The notes under the pieces are model-generated. The model was not told the DNA's origin. It ran no database searches and was given only the letters and a program-made list of their open reading frames with translations. A DNA stretch of 40,691 bases from Clostridiales bacterium (lineage in GTDB: Bacteria > Bacillota > Clostridia > Christensenellales > Borkfalkiaceae), in NCBI GenBank assembly GCA_022508285.1, contig JAFLVN010000011.1, positions 1-40,691 of the forward strand, in the 5' to 3' direction. Of the stretch, positions 14,004-22,563 are shown piece by piece; within the stretch, counting starts at the first letter, position 1, and each line of letters opens with the position of its first letter. Position numbers and translations under genes: made by a program.

Positions 14004-16620
14004 TGCGACCTCCCTGTTCGCCGTAGTATGCGTTGAGGTACATTTGCCGTATCTCGCTCATTAAAGGATACCTCGGGTTTGCACCCGTGCACTGGTCGTC
14101 AAATGCAAGCTCGACCATTTCGTCGAGTTTTTGCAAAAATTCACCTTCGGGAACACCGTAATCCATAATTGACTTCTTTATTTCGATTTTGTCTTTGAGA
14201 CTGTCGATTGCTTTAATCAGATTTTCAACCTTCTCATCGTCCGTATTTCCGCCGAGATTGAGCGTTTCGGCGATTTCTGCATATCTTCTACGGGTGTGCG
14301 GGTATGCATACTGGCTGAAAGTGCCCATTTTTGCGGGAGTTTCCGAGGAATTGAATTTAATTACTTCGTTTATTAACAGTGCGTTTGCAACGCCGTGGGG
14401 CAGATGAAAGAATGCGCCGAGCTTGTGCGCCATTGAGTGGCACACCCCGAGGAAGGCGTTGGCAAAAGCCATGCCAGCCATGGTTGCGGCGTTAGCCATT
14501 TTTTCGCGTGCAATTTCGTCAGAGCCGTTCTCGTAAGCTTTGGGCAGATACTCAAATATAATCTTGAGCGCCTGCAATGCGAGTCCGTCGGTGTAGTCGG
14601 TTGCCATTAATGAGGCATATGCCTCTATAGCGTGAGTTACCGCATCTATTCCCGAGGCGGCGGTCAGGCTCTTGGGTGCGGACATGTGCAGGTCGGTATC
14701 TATAATCGCCATATTCGGCAAAAGCTCGTAGTCTGCAAGCGGATATTTTATGCCCGTGGTTTCGTCCGTGATTACCGCAAAGGGCGTTACCTCCGAACCC
14801 GTTCCCGCCGAAGTGGGTATTGCTATAAAGTACGCCTTATCCCCCAATTTCGGGAAAGTATAAATACGCTTTCTTATATCGGAAAAGCGCATTGCCATGT
14901 CCGTGAAATCAACTTTCGGGTGCTCGTACAGTACCCACATAATTTTGGCGGCATCCATAGCCGAGCCGCCGCCGAGAGCGATTATGACGTCCGGCTTGAA
15001 AGCGTTCATAACTGATGCGCCTTCTTGCGCACTTTTAAGAGTAGGGTCGGGCATTATGTCTGAGAAAGTACTATGCATAATACCGATTTCGTTTAATTTT
15101 TCAGTTATATAGCGGGTAAAGCCGTTTTCACCGAGAAATTTATCGGTTACAATGAAAGCTCTCTTTTTATTTAAAACGGTCTTTAATTCGTCTAAAGCTA
15201 CGGGCAGACAGCCCTTTTTTATATATATTTTTTCGGGTGCACGGAACCACAGCATATTCTCTCTCCTTTCGGCTACGGTTTTAATATTGAGTAACTGCAT
15301 AACCCCTACGTTTTCCGAAGTGGAGTTACCGCCCCAGCTTCCGCAACCGAGGGTCAGCGACGGCGCAAGCTTGAAGTTGTATAAATCGCCTATGCCTCCG
15401 TGTGACGAGGGGGTGTTTATAAGGATACGGCAGGTCTTCATTCGTTCGGCTAATTGCTTAATCCTATCCTGCCCTGTAGCAGCGTTTATATACAGCGCAG
15501 AGGTGTGTCCGTAGCCGCCGTCCTCAATCATGCGCTCGGCTTTTTGCATTGCTTCGTCAAAGGTTTTCGCACGGTACATAGCAAGCACAGGCGAGAGCTT
15601 TTCGTGGGCAAACTCTTCGGCAAGCTCGGCGGACTCCACTTCTCCGATTAAAAGTTTGGTAGTTTCGGCAACTTCCACGCCAGCGAGGTCGGCGATTTTT
15701 TTTGCGCTCTGACCTACGATTTTCGCATTGAGCGAGCCGTTGATAATCATTGTTTTTCTTACCTTGTCGAGCTCCGAACCTTCAAGGAAATGGCAACCCC
15801 GCTCTTTAAATTCCTGTTTGACTTTGTCGTAGATTTTATCTGCAACGATAACCGATTGCTCGGAAGCGCAAATCATGCCGTTATCGAATGATTTTGAGTG
15901 AATTACCGAGTTTACGGCAAGCTGAATATCACAGCTTTCATCGAAGATAGCGGGCGTGTTACCTGCGCCTACGCCTATTGCCGGCTTGCCGCTCGAATAA
16001 GCCGCCCGAACAAGTCCCGGTCCACCTGTAGCTAAAATTGTGTCTGACTCCTTCATTAAAAGGTTAGTCATTTCAAGCGACGGTCCGTCTATCCAACTGA
16101 TAATGCCTTCGGGTGCGCCTGCTTCCACCGCCGCTTCATACACTACTTTAGCGGCGGCAATCGTGGAGTTTTTTGCCCTCGGGTGGGGGCTTAAAATACA
16201 GCCGTTGCGTGTTTTTAAGCATATTAACGTTTTGAAAATTGCGGTCGAAGTGGGATTTGTAGTCGGGATAACGGCAGCGATTACACCTATAGGGTCGGCA
16301 ACCTTTTTAACGCCGTAGGCAAAATCCTCGTCGATAATTCCGCACGTTTTTACGTTTTTGTAGAAATTATAGATATACTCCGAAGCATAGTGGTTTTTTA
16401 TGACCTTATCCTCGACTACTCCCATTCCCGTCTCTTCTACGGCGAGCTTTGCAAGCGGTATTCTTGCACGGTTTGCGGCGAGAGCGGCGGCTTTAAAGAT
16501 TTTATCCACCTGCTCCTGCGTGAACGTTGAAAATATCTTTTGCGCATTACGCACACGTTCAAGCTCTTTTTCGAGTTTTTCTATGCTGTCGCAAATGCCG
16601 TAAGTTTTTTTGAATTGCAT
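13996..16620 (-). CDS. adhE: Bifunctional acetaldehyde-CoA/alcohol dehydrogenase
   Basis: AdhE converts acetyl-CoA to acetaldehyde and then ethanol, using two NADH, and forms spirosomes. The 874-residue length is that of the fused enzyme. The N-terminal aldehyde dehydrogenase domain (1-440) has catalytic Cys251 in FDNGMICASEQ and the NAD loop PTTNPTSTAIFK. The C-terminal iron alcohol dehydrogenase (about 450-870) has DVIIALGGGSAMDAAK and the metal-binding His residues in DAVTHAIEAY, CHSMAHKLGA and HLPHGVANA. AGAGGT precedes the ATG. This points to fermentative metabolism. The APH-like gene overlaps its 3' end. Confidence 0.96.
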   Translation of the reverse strand: MQFKKTYGICDSIEKLEKELERVRNAQKIFSTFTQEQVDKIFKAAALAANRARIPLAKLAVEETGMGVVEDKVIKNHYASEYIYNFYKNVKTCGIIDEDFAYGVKKVADPIGVIAAVIPTTNPTSTAIFKTLICLKTRNGCILSPHPRAKNSTIAAAKVVYEAAVEAGAPEGIISWIDGPSLEMTNLLMKESDTILATGGPGLVRAAYSSGKPAIGVGAGNTPAIFDESCDIQLAVNSVIHSKSFDNGMICASEQSVIVADKIYDKVKQEFKERGCHFLEGSELDKVRKTMIINGSLNAKIVGQSAKKIADLAGVEVAETTKLLIGEVESAELAEEFAHEKLSPVLAMYRAKTFDEAMQKAERMIEDGGYGHTSALYINAATGQDRIKQLAERMKTCRILINTPSSHGGIGDLYNFKLAPSLTLGCGSWGGNSTSENVGVMQLLNIKTVAERRENMLWFRAPEKIYIKKGCLPVALDELKTVLNKKRAFIVTDKFLGENGFTRYITEKLNEIGIMHSTFSDIMPDPTLKSAQEGASVMNAFKPDVIIALGGGSAMDAAKIMWVLYEHPKVDFTDMAMRFSDIRKRIYTFPKLGDKAYFIAIPTSAGTGSEVTPFAVITDETTGIKYPLADYELLPNMAIIDTDLHMSAPKSLTAASGIDAVTHAIEAYASLMATDYTDGLALQALKIIFEYLPKAYENGSDEIAREKMANAATMAGMAFANAFLGVCHSMAHKLGAFFHLPHGVANALLINEVIKFNSSETPAKMGTFSQYAYPHTRRRYAEIAETLNLGGNTDDEKVENLIKAIDSLKDKIEIKKSIMDYGVPEGEFLQKLDEMVELAFDDQCTGANPRYPLMSEIRQMYLNAYYGEQGGRNE

Positions 16621-16708
16621 TATTTGATACCTCTAATTATTTCATATTACAGTATGCGTATTATGCAAAAATCATTGCATCAAAAATTCTTTTATATGGC
16701 GGTAACGC

Positions 16709-16737
16709 TTGACAAAGAATTTTTAATTTATTATAAT
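16709..16737 (+). promoter_or_regulatory. Consensus promoter of tRNA-Leu
   Basis: TTGACA (16709-16714), 17 bases, TATAAT (16732-16737), full consensus. The mature tRNA begins 12 bases after the -10 box. Confidence 0.88.
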
Positions 16738-16749
16738 TTGCTTGTTTTT

Positions 16750-16832
16750 GCGGACGTGGCGAAATTGGCAGACGCGCAGGTTTCAGGTTCCTGTGGGAGA
16801 CCATGGGGGTTCAAGTCCCTTCGTCCGCACCA
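16750..16832 (+). tRNA. tRNA-Leu (CAG)
   Basis: The acceptor GCGGACG (16750-16756) pairs with CGTCCGC (16822-16828); discriminator A and an encoded CCA follow. The D-arm GTGGCGAAATTGGCAGACGC and a long variable arm are typical of leucine tRNA. The anticodon loop reads TTCAGGT, giving CAG, with a T-T pair closing the anticodon stem. Confidence 0.9.
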
Positions 16833-16834
16833 CT

Positions 16835-16869
16835 CCCAATCTAACTTGAACAGTTGGGTTGGGATTTTT
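16835..16869 (+). terminator. First terminator after tRNA-Leu
   Basis: TCCCAATCTAACT and AGTTGGGTTGGGA form a 13-bp stem with two G-T pairs around loop TGAAC, followed by TTTTT. Confidence 0.8.
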
Positions 16870-16878
16870 CTATATTTG

Positions 16879-16908
16879 AAGGCGAGGACGGTAACGCCCT
16901 CGCCTTTT
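16879..16908. terminator. Second hairpin terminator between tRNA-Leu and the hydrolase gene
   Basis: AAGGCGAGG (16879-16887) pairs with CCTCGCCTT (16898-16906), then TT. It backs up the first terminator on the plus strand. Confidence 0.75.
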
Positions 16909-16961
16909 CAATGATTCACCGAATTAAAATTTGGTTTTCGCAATTTCAAAGATATAAAACT

Positions 16962-18032
16962 TTATAAGTAGGAGTTATAAAAACTTAGAATTCTATCAAA
17001 TAGTTCAGTATCCAATCTATTGCAAAATTTTTCCCTGTCAAGATATTCATTGCAGTAAGCAATGAATTCTTCCAGCGACGGAGCCTTTCCTTCAAAATAA
17101 TTCCGGTATTCCTCGTTAAATTCATCTAAATACGTCGTGTACGAATTAGAATATATTATGTTGTTATGCCCTTTGTTTTCGTATCGGATAAATTCAAAAC
17201 GCTCGTTACCGGCATATTGCTTATAATAGCGGTCATAGCCATATTCAATCGGCACAGTAGTGTCGTCGCTACTGTGGGCAATCAATACGCCGCACTCCGA
17301 GTTGGAAAACCCTCCGAGAGCAGTTGCTGACGAATATTTTCCGCACTTTATTCGCTCGATTGAGTTGACATAGGGCATCATAAAACCGATAAACCCGCCA
17401 ACCATCTGTTGACCCTGTGCTCTGATAAGGTCGCCCGAACGATTAAATCCCGCAATAGAGGCAACCGCTTTAACTTCCGGGTGATAATTCAATACCGCAC
17501 TTACGCAATAACCACCCCAACTATGCCCCCACAGCATTATAGGCAAATTCTTTAATTCGTTTATCTCTTGCAAGTAGTCAATCGCATAGCCTAAATCCGC
17601 AACGCCCTGCGGTATGCCGTTTACTCCTTTCCCTTCGCTTTCGTCATTTCCCGTTGCGTCATAGGCAAATACGTTATATCCATATTGCGCAAAGTAATAA
17701 GCAACGTCCATATAGGTATTATGACCGCCACCGCCCAATCCGTGGGCAATCACGACAACGCCTTGCGGCTCTACACTGCCGACATAATAGCGGTATCCAA
17801 CAAGTTTGTTTCCGTTATTTGAAGTAAACTCATATTTATCGGTTTTAAGTCCGTCAAAATCGTCGAGATATAATTTTACCCATTCCGCCGTTTCATATCT
17901 CACATTAAAAACGCTATCGTATAAGATTGCTCCTACTGTGAACGGCGCAACTAAAAATATAATTAAAAGCAATATTACTGATACGATTGATGCAATAATG
18001 ATTTTCTTTTTTGTTCTTTTCTGAATTGACAT
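16962..18032 (-). CDS. Membrane-anchored alpha/beta hydrolase
   Basis: The 356-residue protein has an N-terminal transmembrane helix (about residues 10-35), predicted to anchor an extracytoplasmic domain. The hydrolase fold shows the oxyanion segment VVVIAHGLGGGGHNTY, the nucleophile elbow LWGHSWGGYC (Ser near residue 171), an acid in SSDDTTVP and the catalytic His in ENKGHNNI. This is the serine-lipase or esterase type, related to the hydrolase_4 family. The substrate is unknown. It is a single gene; the promoter at 18080-18109 leaves a leader of about 40 bases without a good ribosome site. Confidence 0.88.
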   Translation of the reverse strand: MSIQKRTKKKIIIASIVSVILLLIIFLVAPFTVGAILYDSVFNVRYETAEWVKLYLDDFDGLKTDKYEFTSNNGNKLVGYRYYVGSVEPQGVVVIAHGLGGGGHNTYMDVAYYFAQYGYNVFAYDATGNDESEGKGVNGIPQGVADLGYAIDYLQEINELKNLPIMLWGHSWGGYCVSAVLNYHPEVKAVASIAGFNRSGDLIRAQGQQMVGGFIGFMMPYVNSIERIKCGKYSSATALGGFSNSECGVLIAHSSDDTTVPIEYGYDRYYKQYAGNERFEFIRYENKGHNNIIYSNSYTTYLDEFNEEYRNYFEGKAPSLEEFIAYCNEYLDREKFCNRLDTELFDRILSFYNSYL

Positions 18033-18079
18033 AATGCGAACTTATATTGCTCCCATAATTAACTATTTTTCGTATAGTC

Positions 18080-18109
18080 ATTTTATCATAACCGGCATAA
18101 AAACGTCAA
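18080..18109 (-). promoter_or_regulatory. Promoter of the alpha/beta hydrolase gene
   Basis: On the minus strand TTGACG (18109-18104), 18 bases, TAAAAT (18085-18080), with an extended TGA. Confidence 0.6.
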
Positions 18110-18226
18110 GCACTCAATATTATGGCATTGAGGCGTGTCACACCTAAACTGAAAAAACAAAGCAGTATGATTGCAACTGTTGGATATATAGTTTTTGCTT
18201 TATACTGTATTGACTATATAAGAAGC

Positions 18227-18259
18227 GAAGCGGGGCGGACAAAACGTCCGCCCCGCTTC
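18227..18259. terminator. Strong GC hairpin after spo0A
   Basis: GAAGCGGGGCGGAC (18227-18240), loop AAAAC, GTCCGCCCCGCTTC (18246-18259). The stem is very stable but the T-tract is weak on both sides. It lies 34 bases beyond the spo0A stop and probably terminates it. The rest of 18110-18292 has no gene; a GGAGGT-like word at 18277-18283 is followed by no open frame. Confidence 0.65.
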
Positions 18260-18292
18260 TTGTATTTATACACAAAGGAGGTGTGTGCCGTA

Positions 18293-19066
18293 TTATTCAA
18301 GTGATTCCAAAAGGAGCTTGTCCGCAACGAGTGCGATAAATTCGCTGTTTGTGGGGCGCTCGTTGCCGATATAGACTTTTGCGCCGAAAATGGAGCTTAT
18401 TGCGTCCGTTCTGCCCTTATTCCATGCCACTTCTATCGCATGACGGATTGCCCTTTCTACTTTGCTTGCCGAGGTCTGATACTTTTCGCCGATTTTGGGA
18501 TAGAGCTCCTTGGTAACTCTGTTTATAATGCTCTGGTCTTCCACCGTCATCTTTATGCCTTCACGGAGATACGTGTAGCCTTTTATATGCGGAGGTATGC
18601 CTATCGTAACGAAGATATTGCTTACCTTTTCGTCAATCGAGTTTATTTTGCGCCTGTCACGCACGTTCGTGCCGATTTTATAGTCGATTGCACGGTCGTT
18701 TGACAGATCTCTTATTCTGTCGATAACAGTTTCGGCATCCACGGGCTTTACAAGATAATACGCCGCTCCGCTTTCGATTGCCGAATTGATAATCTTATCC
18801 TCGATATAACTGCCCACGGCAATGGGAACGCACGGAAGATTATTATTTTTTATGTACTTTAAAACGCTCAATCCGTCTCTGCCGGAGAGAACAAGGTCCA
18901 CAATGGCGACGTCGGGCTTAGTTTGCTTTAAAAGGTCGATTGCCGTATTTCCGTTGGCGGTTGCCGCACATACAGAAAAACCCTCGACCCCTTCTATGTA
19001 TTTTGTTAATTCGTTCAAAAATTCCTCGTTATTTTCAAAAATTGCAATGTTCGCTGTTTTCATCAT
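18293..19066 (-). CDS. spo0A: Sporulation master regulator Spo0A
   Basis: The 257-residue response regulator turns on early sporulation genes when phosphorylated by the phosphorelay or kinases. The receiver domain (5-125) has phosphoacceptor Asp57 in AIVDLVLSG and Lys in YYLVKPVD. The Spo0A-specific C-terminal domain (about 145-257) is well kept, with HIKGYTYLREGI, YPKIGEKYQTSASKVERAIR and SNEFIALVADKL-type sequence. One oddity is that the acidic pair that normally holds Mg2+ (two Asp) reads Glu11-Asn12. The start is either of two adjacent ATGs after AGGCAGG. Promoter at 19098-19126. Confidence 0.95.
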   Translation of the reverse strand: MMKTANIAIFENNEEFLNELTKYIEGVEGFSVCAATANGNTAIDLLKQTKPDVAIVDLVLSGRDGLSVLKYIKNNNLPCVPIAVGSYIEDKIINSAIESGAAYYLVKPVDAETVIDRIRDLSNDRAIDYKIGTNVRDRRKINSIDEKVSNIFVTIGIPPHIKGYTYLREGIKMTVEDQSIINRVTKELYPKIGEKYQTSASKVERAIRHAIEVAWNKGRTDAISSIFGAKVYIGNERPTNSEFIALVADKLLLESLE

Positions 19067-19097
19067 TTTTACCTGCCTTTTTTTGATTTACAACAGC

Positions 19098-19126
19098 ATT
19101 ATACAGCATTATTTTGAGAATGTAAA
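19098..19126 (-). promoter_or_regulatory. Promoter of spo0A
   Basis: On the minus strand TTTACA (19126-19121), 17 bases, TATAAT (19103-19098). Confidence 0.7.
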
Positions 19127-19174
19127 GGAATTTTGTAAAATATTCAAAATTAATTTATGATTTTTTTACGGAAT

Positions 19175-19184
19175 TTTGTCTAAT
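19175..19184 (+). promoter_or_regulatory. Possible Spo0A-binding box upstream of spo0A
   Basis: TTTGTCTAAT differs at one position from the 0A-box TTTGTCGAAT. It lies about 50 bases upstream of the spo0A -35 box and 17 bases beyond the end of the ABC-F gene. Autoregulation of spo0A is known in Bacillus; here it is only suggested. Confidence 0.35.
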
Positions 19185-19200
19185 TTTGTACAAAAATGTC

Positions 19201-20781
19201 TTATTGCTGAGTTATGATATCGACGTACTCGTCGTAGGTAACCGTTTTATCGAAAGTTTTTGTGCCGTTAATTTCGATAATTCTGTTTGCAACCGTGTTC
19301 ATAAGCTCCTGGTCGTGCGACGTGAACAGCATACAGCCTTTAAAATTCTTCATTCCGTTGTTGAGCGCCGTTATTGACTCAAGGTCGAGGTGGTTAGTGG
19401 GCTCGTCAAATACAAGGAAATTGCTGCCTTCAAGCATCATTTTTGCAAGCATGCAGCGCACCTTTTCACCGCCGGAGAGAACTTTTGCCTGCTTGAGCGC
19501 CTCCTCTCCAGAGAATAACATTCTGCCCAGCCAACCACGGAGATATTCCTCGTAGTGGTCTTTGGAGTACTGCGACAGCCAGTCTACAAGAGTGTATTCG
19601 CAGCCTTGGAAATACTCGTTATTGTTTTCGGGGAAGTAGGAAACGGTGATCGTTTTGCCCCACTTGACAGTGCCCGCATCCGGCTGAACCTTGCCCGTGA
19701 GAATATCGTAGAGCATTGAAACGGTTGTACTCTTGTCGGAAACTATGCCGATTTTTTCGTCTTTCTGCACGGTGAAGGAAATATTTTCAAAATAGCCCTT
19801 TTTAGTGAGCCCCTCTACCATTAAAATATCGTTGCCGATATCCTTTTCGTACTTGAAGTCGATAAACGGATACTTGCGGAGCGAGGGTTTGAAGTCGGCA
19901 ATAGTGAGCTTTTCGAGTTCCTTTTTACGGGAAGTTGCCTGACGGGACTTTGAGGCGTTTGCCGCAAAGCGGGCGATAAACTCCTGCAACTCTTTTGCTC
20001 GCTGTTCGTTCTTTTTGTTCTGGTCACGCTGCTGACGGGCGAGAAGCTGGCTCGTTTCATACCAGAAGTCGTAGTTGCCGAGCATCATGTTTATTTTGCC
20101 GAAGTCAACGTCGCATATGTGCGTGCACACTTTATTTAAGAAATGGCGGTTGTGGGAAACTATGATTATGGTGTTTTCAAAGTCCATAAGATAGTTTTCC
20201 AGCCAACGGGCGGTCTTTATGTCGAGGTTGTTGGTGGGCTCGTCCAAAAGTAAAATGTCGGGGTTGCCGAAGAGCGCCTGCGCCAACAATACTTTTATTT
20301 TGAGTTTGGCGTCGAGGTCACGCATGAGTGTATAATGATATTCTTCGGTGATATCGAGGGCGTTTAAAAGGGTCTGAGCCTCGTACTCCGCCTCCCAGCC
20401 GCCGAGCTCGGCAAACTCGCTTTCAAGCTCGCTCGCACGGACGCCGTCCGCTTCGGAAAAGTCCTCTTTTGCGTAGAGGGCGTCCTTCTCGTCCATTATA
20501 TCGACAAGGCGCTTATGACCGAGCATGACCGCACGGAGCACCGTTACGCCGTCGAAAGCGTTTTGGTTCTGCTGTAAAACGGACATTCTTTCCGTCTTAT
20601 CCATTGTGACGTCGCCCTTGTTGGGTTCGATTTCGCCGCTCAATACCTTTAAAAAGGTGGATTTACCTGCGCCGTTTGCACCGATAATGCCGTAGCAGTT
20701 GCCCTTGGTGAATTTGAGATTTACGTCCTCGAACAGTTTTTTACTGCCGTACTGAAGTGATACGTTGTTAACTTGAAGCAT
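19201..20781 (-). CDS. ABC-F family ATPase (ribosome-associated)
   Basis: The 526-residue protein has two ABC ATPase domains in tandem and no membrane domain. Domain 1 has Walker A GANGAGKST (about residues 34-42) and DILLLDEPTNNLD. Domain 2 has the signature LSGGEKVR and FLVFDEPTNHLD, with a weaker Walker A. A charged linker (residues 250-310) holds the P-site tRNA-interaction motif region. The first signature is reduced (DLDAKLKIKVLLAQ), as in the YkpA/YbiT branch. Proteins of this class act on the ribosome in translation or in antibiotic protection. The gene lies 24 bases after the ABC exporter pair. Confidence 0.9.
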   Translation of the reverse strand: MLQVNNVSLQYGSKKLFEDVNLKFTKGNCYGIIGANGAGKSTFLKVLSGEIEPNKGDVTMDKTERMSVLQQNQNAFDGVTVLRAVMLGHKRLVDIMDEKDALYAKEDFSEADGVRASELESEFAELGGWEAEYEAQTLLNALDITEEYHYTLMRDLDAKLKIKVLLAQALFGNPDILLLDEPTNNLDIKTARWLENYLMDFENTIIIVSHNRHFLNKVCTHICDVDFGKINMMLGNYDFWYETSQLLARQQRDQNKKNEQRAKELQEFIARFAANASKSRQATSRKKELEKLTIADFKPSLRKYPFIDFKYEKDIGNDILMVEGLTKKGYFENISFTVQKDEKIGIVSDKSTTVSMLYDILTGKVQPDAGTVKWGKTITVSYFPENNNEYFQGCEYTLVDWLSQYSKDHYEEYLRGWLGRMLFSGEEALKQAKVLSGGEKVRCMLAKMMLEGSNFLVFDEPTNHLDLESITALNNGMKNFKGCMLFTSHDQELMNTVANRIIEINGTKTFDKTVTYDEYVDIITQQ

Positions 20782-20805
20782 CTATATATTCCTTATAAAT
20801 TATTT

Positions 20806-22563
20806 TTAATTTGCGAATTGCGAATTGTAGAGCTTATGATAAAATCCGTTAAGGGCTAAAAGCTCGCTGTGCGTGCCCTGCTCTATTATGTTGCCGTCCT
20901 TCATTACGAGAATTAAGTCGGCTTCCTGTATGGTGGAGAGCCTGTGGGCGACTATAAAGCTTGTTCTGCCCGACATAAGCTTTGCAAAAGCGTCCTGTAT
21001 GCGCCTTTCCGTGCGGGTGTCTATGGAAGAGGTTGCCTCGTCGAGAATGAGCATTGGCGGCAGCGAAAGCATTATGCGGGTTATGCACAGAAGCTGTTTT
21101 TGACCCTGCGAGAGATTGCCTCCGTCCTCGGCTATCACCGTATCGTAGCCGTCGGGAAGCTGCATTATGAAGTTATGCGAGTGCGCCGCCTTTGCCGCCT
21201 CTATCATTTCGGATTCGGTGGCTTCGGGCTTACCCATTAAAATATTTTCCCGCACGGTGCCGTTTTTCAACCAGGTGTCCTGCAAAACCATTCCGTAGTG
21301 ACTGCGGAGAGATTTGCGTGTGACGTTTAAAACGTCGTTGCCGTCAACGGAAATTGTACCCGAAACGGGGTCGTAGAAGCGCATTAAAAGATTTATTAAA
21401 GTAGTTTTGCCGCAACCGGTAGGTCCGACTATTGCAATTCTCTGCCCTGCTTTGACGTTTAAATTTAAATTTTCAATAAGTTTTTTGTCCGCCGTGTAGG
21501 AAAAATATACGTTTTCAAACGTAACTTCGCCCTCCACCTTTTCAAGATTTAAAGCTTGGGGACTGTCGGGCAATTCGGCGGGTTCGTCTATAATTTCATA
21601 TATTCTGCCTGCGCAGGCAATTGCGTTCTGCAATTCGGTGACAACGCCCGATATTTCGTTGAAGGGCTTGGTGTACTGATTTGCATACGCCAAAAGGCTT
21701 GTGAGTACGCCCACGGTAAACTCAAAGGGCAGCGGCGTGTTTAAAACGAGCATGAGTGCGCCCGCAAGGGCTACCGCCGCATAGACGATTGCGTTTATAA
21801 AACGTGTGGACGGATTGACGAGCGAAGAATAAAATATGGATTTAAGCGAGGCTTTAGTCAGGCGGTCGTTGACCTCGTCAAATTTTTCAAGGTTTTCGTC
21901 TTCGTGCGAGAATGCCTGCACTACCTTTAAGTTGCCTATCATTTCATCTATAAACGCCGTCTGCTCGCCACGGACTTCGGAAGTCTTTTTAAACATTGAA
22001 TAGGTGTGCGAAGCTATGAATTTTGCAACGAACAGCGACAGCGGTGTGATTACGACTACGACGAGCGCAATTATCCAGTTTATCACGAGCATTATCACAA
22101 GCGTGCCGACTATGGTGAGAATACCTGTAAACAGTTGGGTAAAGCCCATTAAAAGACCGTCTGCAAACTGGTCGACGTCGGCAATTGTGCGCCCGACGAT
22201 ATCGCCGTAGGAGTGTCCGTCTATAAATTTAAGCGGCAATCGCTGGATATTGCGGAAAGCCTCTTCCCTAATATCCTTGACAACGTTGTAGGTAATGCGG
22301 TTGTTGATTATGTTCATCAACCACTGCGCAATACACGTAACGGCAATGCTTACGCCGATTATTATGAATTTATCGTAAATTTTGCTAAAATTGATGCCGC
22401 TTTCAACAATTTCGTCTATTACCTGACCGAAGAAAATCGGCACTATGAGCGTGCCCGCAACCGAAATTAATGCTAAAAATATTGTTGCGGCAACCCAAAG
22501 TTTGTAGTGTTTAAGCTGTTTTAATATGCGCCCCAGTACGGCTTTTTGAGAGGTTTTTGCCAT
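20806..22563 (-). CDS. ABC exporter half-transporter, catalytically complete partner
   Basis: The 585-residue protein has six transmembrane helices (residues 1-320) followed by an ATPase domain (350-585). The nucleotide-binding motifs are canonical in part: Walker A GPTGCGKTT, signature LSQGQKQLL, Walker B MLILDEATSSID with catalytic Glu, and switch His in VAHRLST. The Ser-to-Gln-containing signature LSQGQ is common in this family. It starts immediately after the stop of the preceding half-transporter. The pair resembles heterodimeric drug or lipid exporters (BmrCD or TM287/288 type); the substrate is unknown. Confidence 0.92.
   Translation of the reverse strand: MAKTSQKAVLGRILKQLKHYKLWVAATIFLALISVAGTLIVPIFFGQVIDEIVESGINFSKIYDKFIIIGVSIAVTCIAQWLMNIINNRITYNVVKDIREEAFRNIQRLPLKFIDGHSYGDIVGRTIADVDQFADGLLMGFTQLFTGILTIVGTLVIMLVINWIIALVVVVITPLSLFVAKFIASHTYSMFKKTSEVRGEQTAFIDEMIGNLKVVQAFSHEDENLEKFDEVNDRLTKASLKSIFYSSLVNPSTRFINAIVYAAVALAGALMLVLNTPLPFEFTVGVLTSLLAYANQYTKPFNEISGVVTELQNAIACAGRIYEIIDEPAELPDSPQALNLEKVEGEVTFENVYFSYTADKKLIENLNLNVKAGQRIAIVGPTGCGKTTLINLLMRFYDPVSGTISVDGNDVLNVTRKSLRSHYGMVLQDTWLKNGTVRENILMGKPEATESEMIEAAKAAHSHNFIMQLPDGYDTVIAEDGGNLSQGQKQLLCITRIMLSLPPMLILDEATSSIDTRTERRIQDAFAKLMSGRTSFIVAHRLSTIQEADLILVMKDGNIIEQGTHSELLALNGFYHKLYNSQFAN

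Noticed and set aside
18122-18304. 60-residue plus-strand frame between the hydrolase and spo0A
   Set aside because: It runs through the strong hairpin at 18227-18259, has no ribosome site and no recognisable features.
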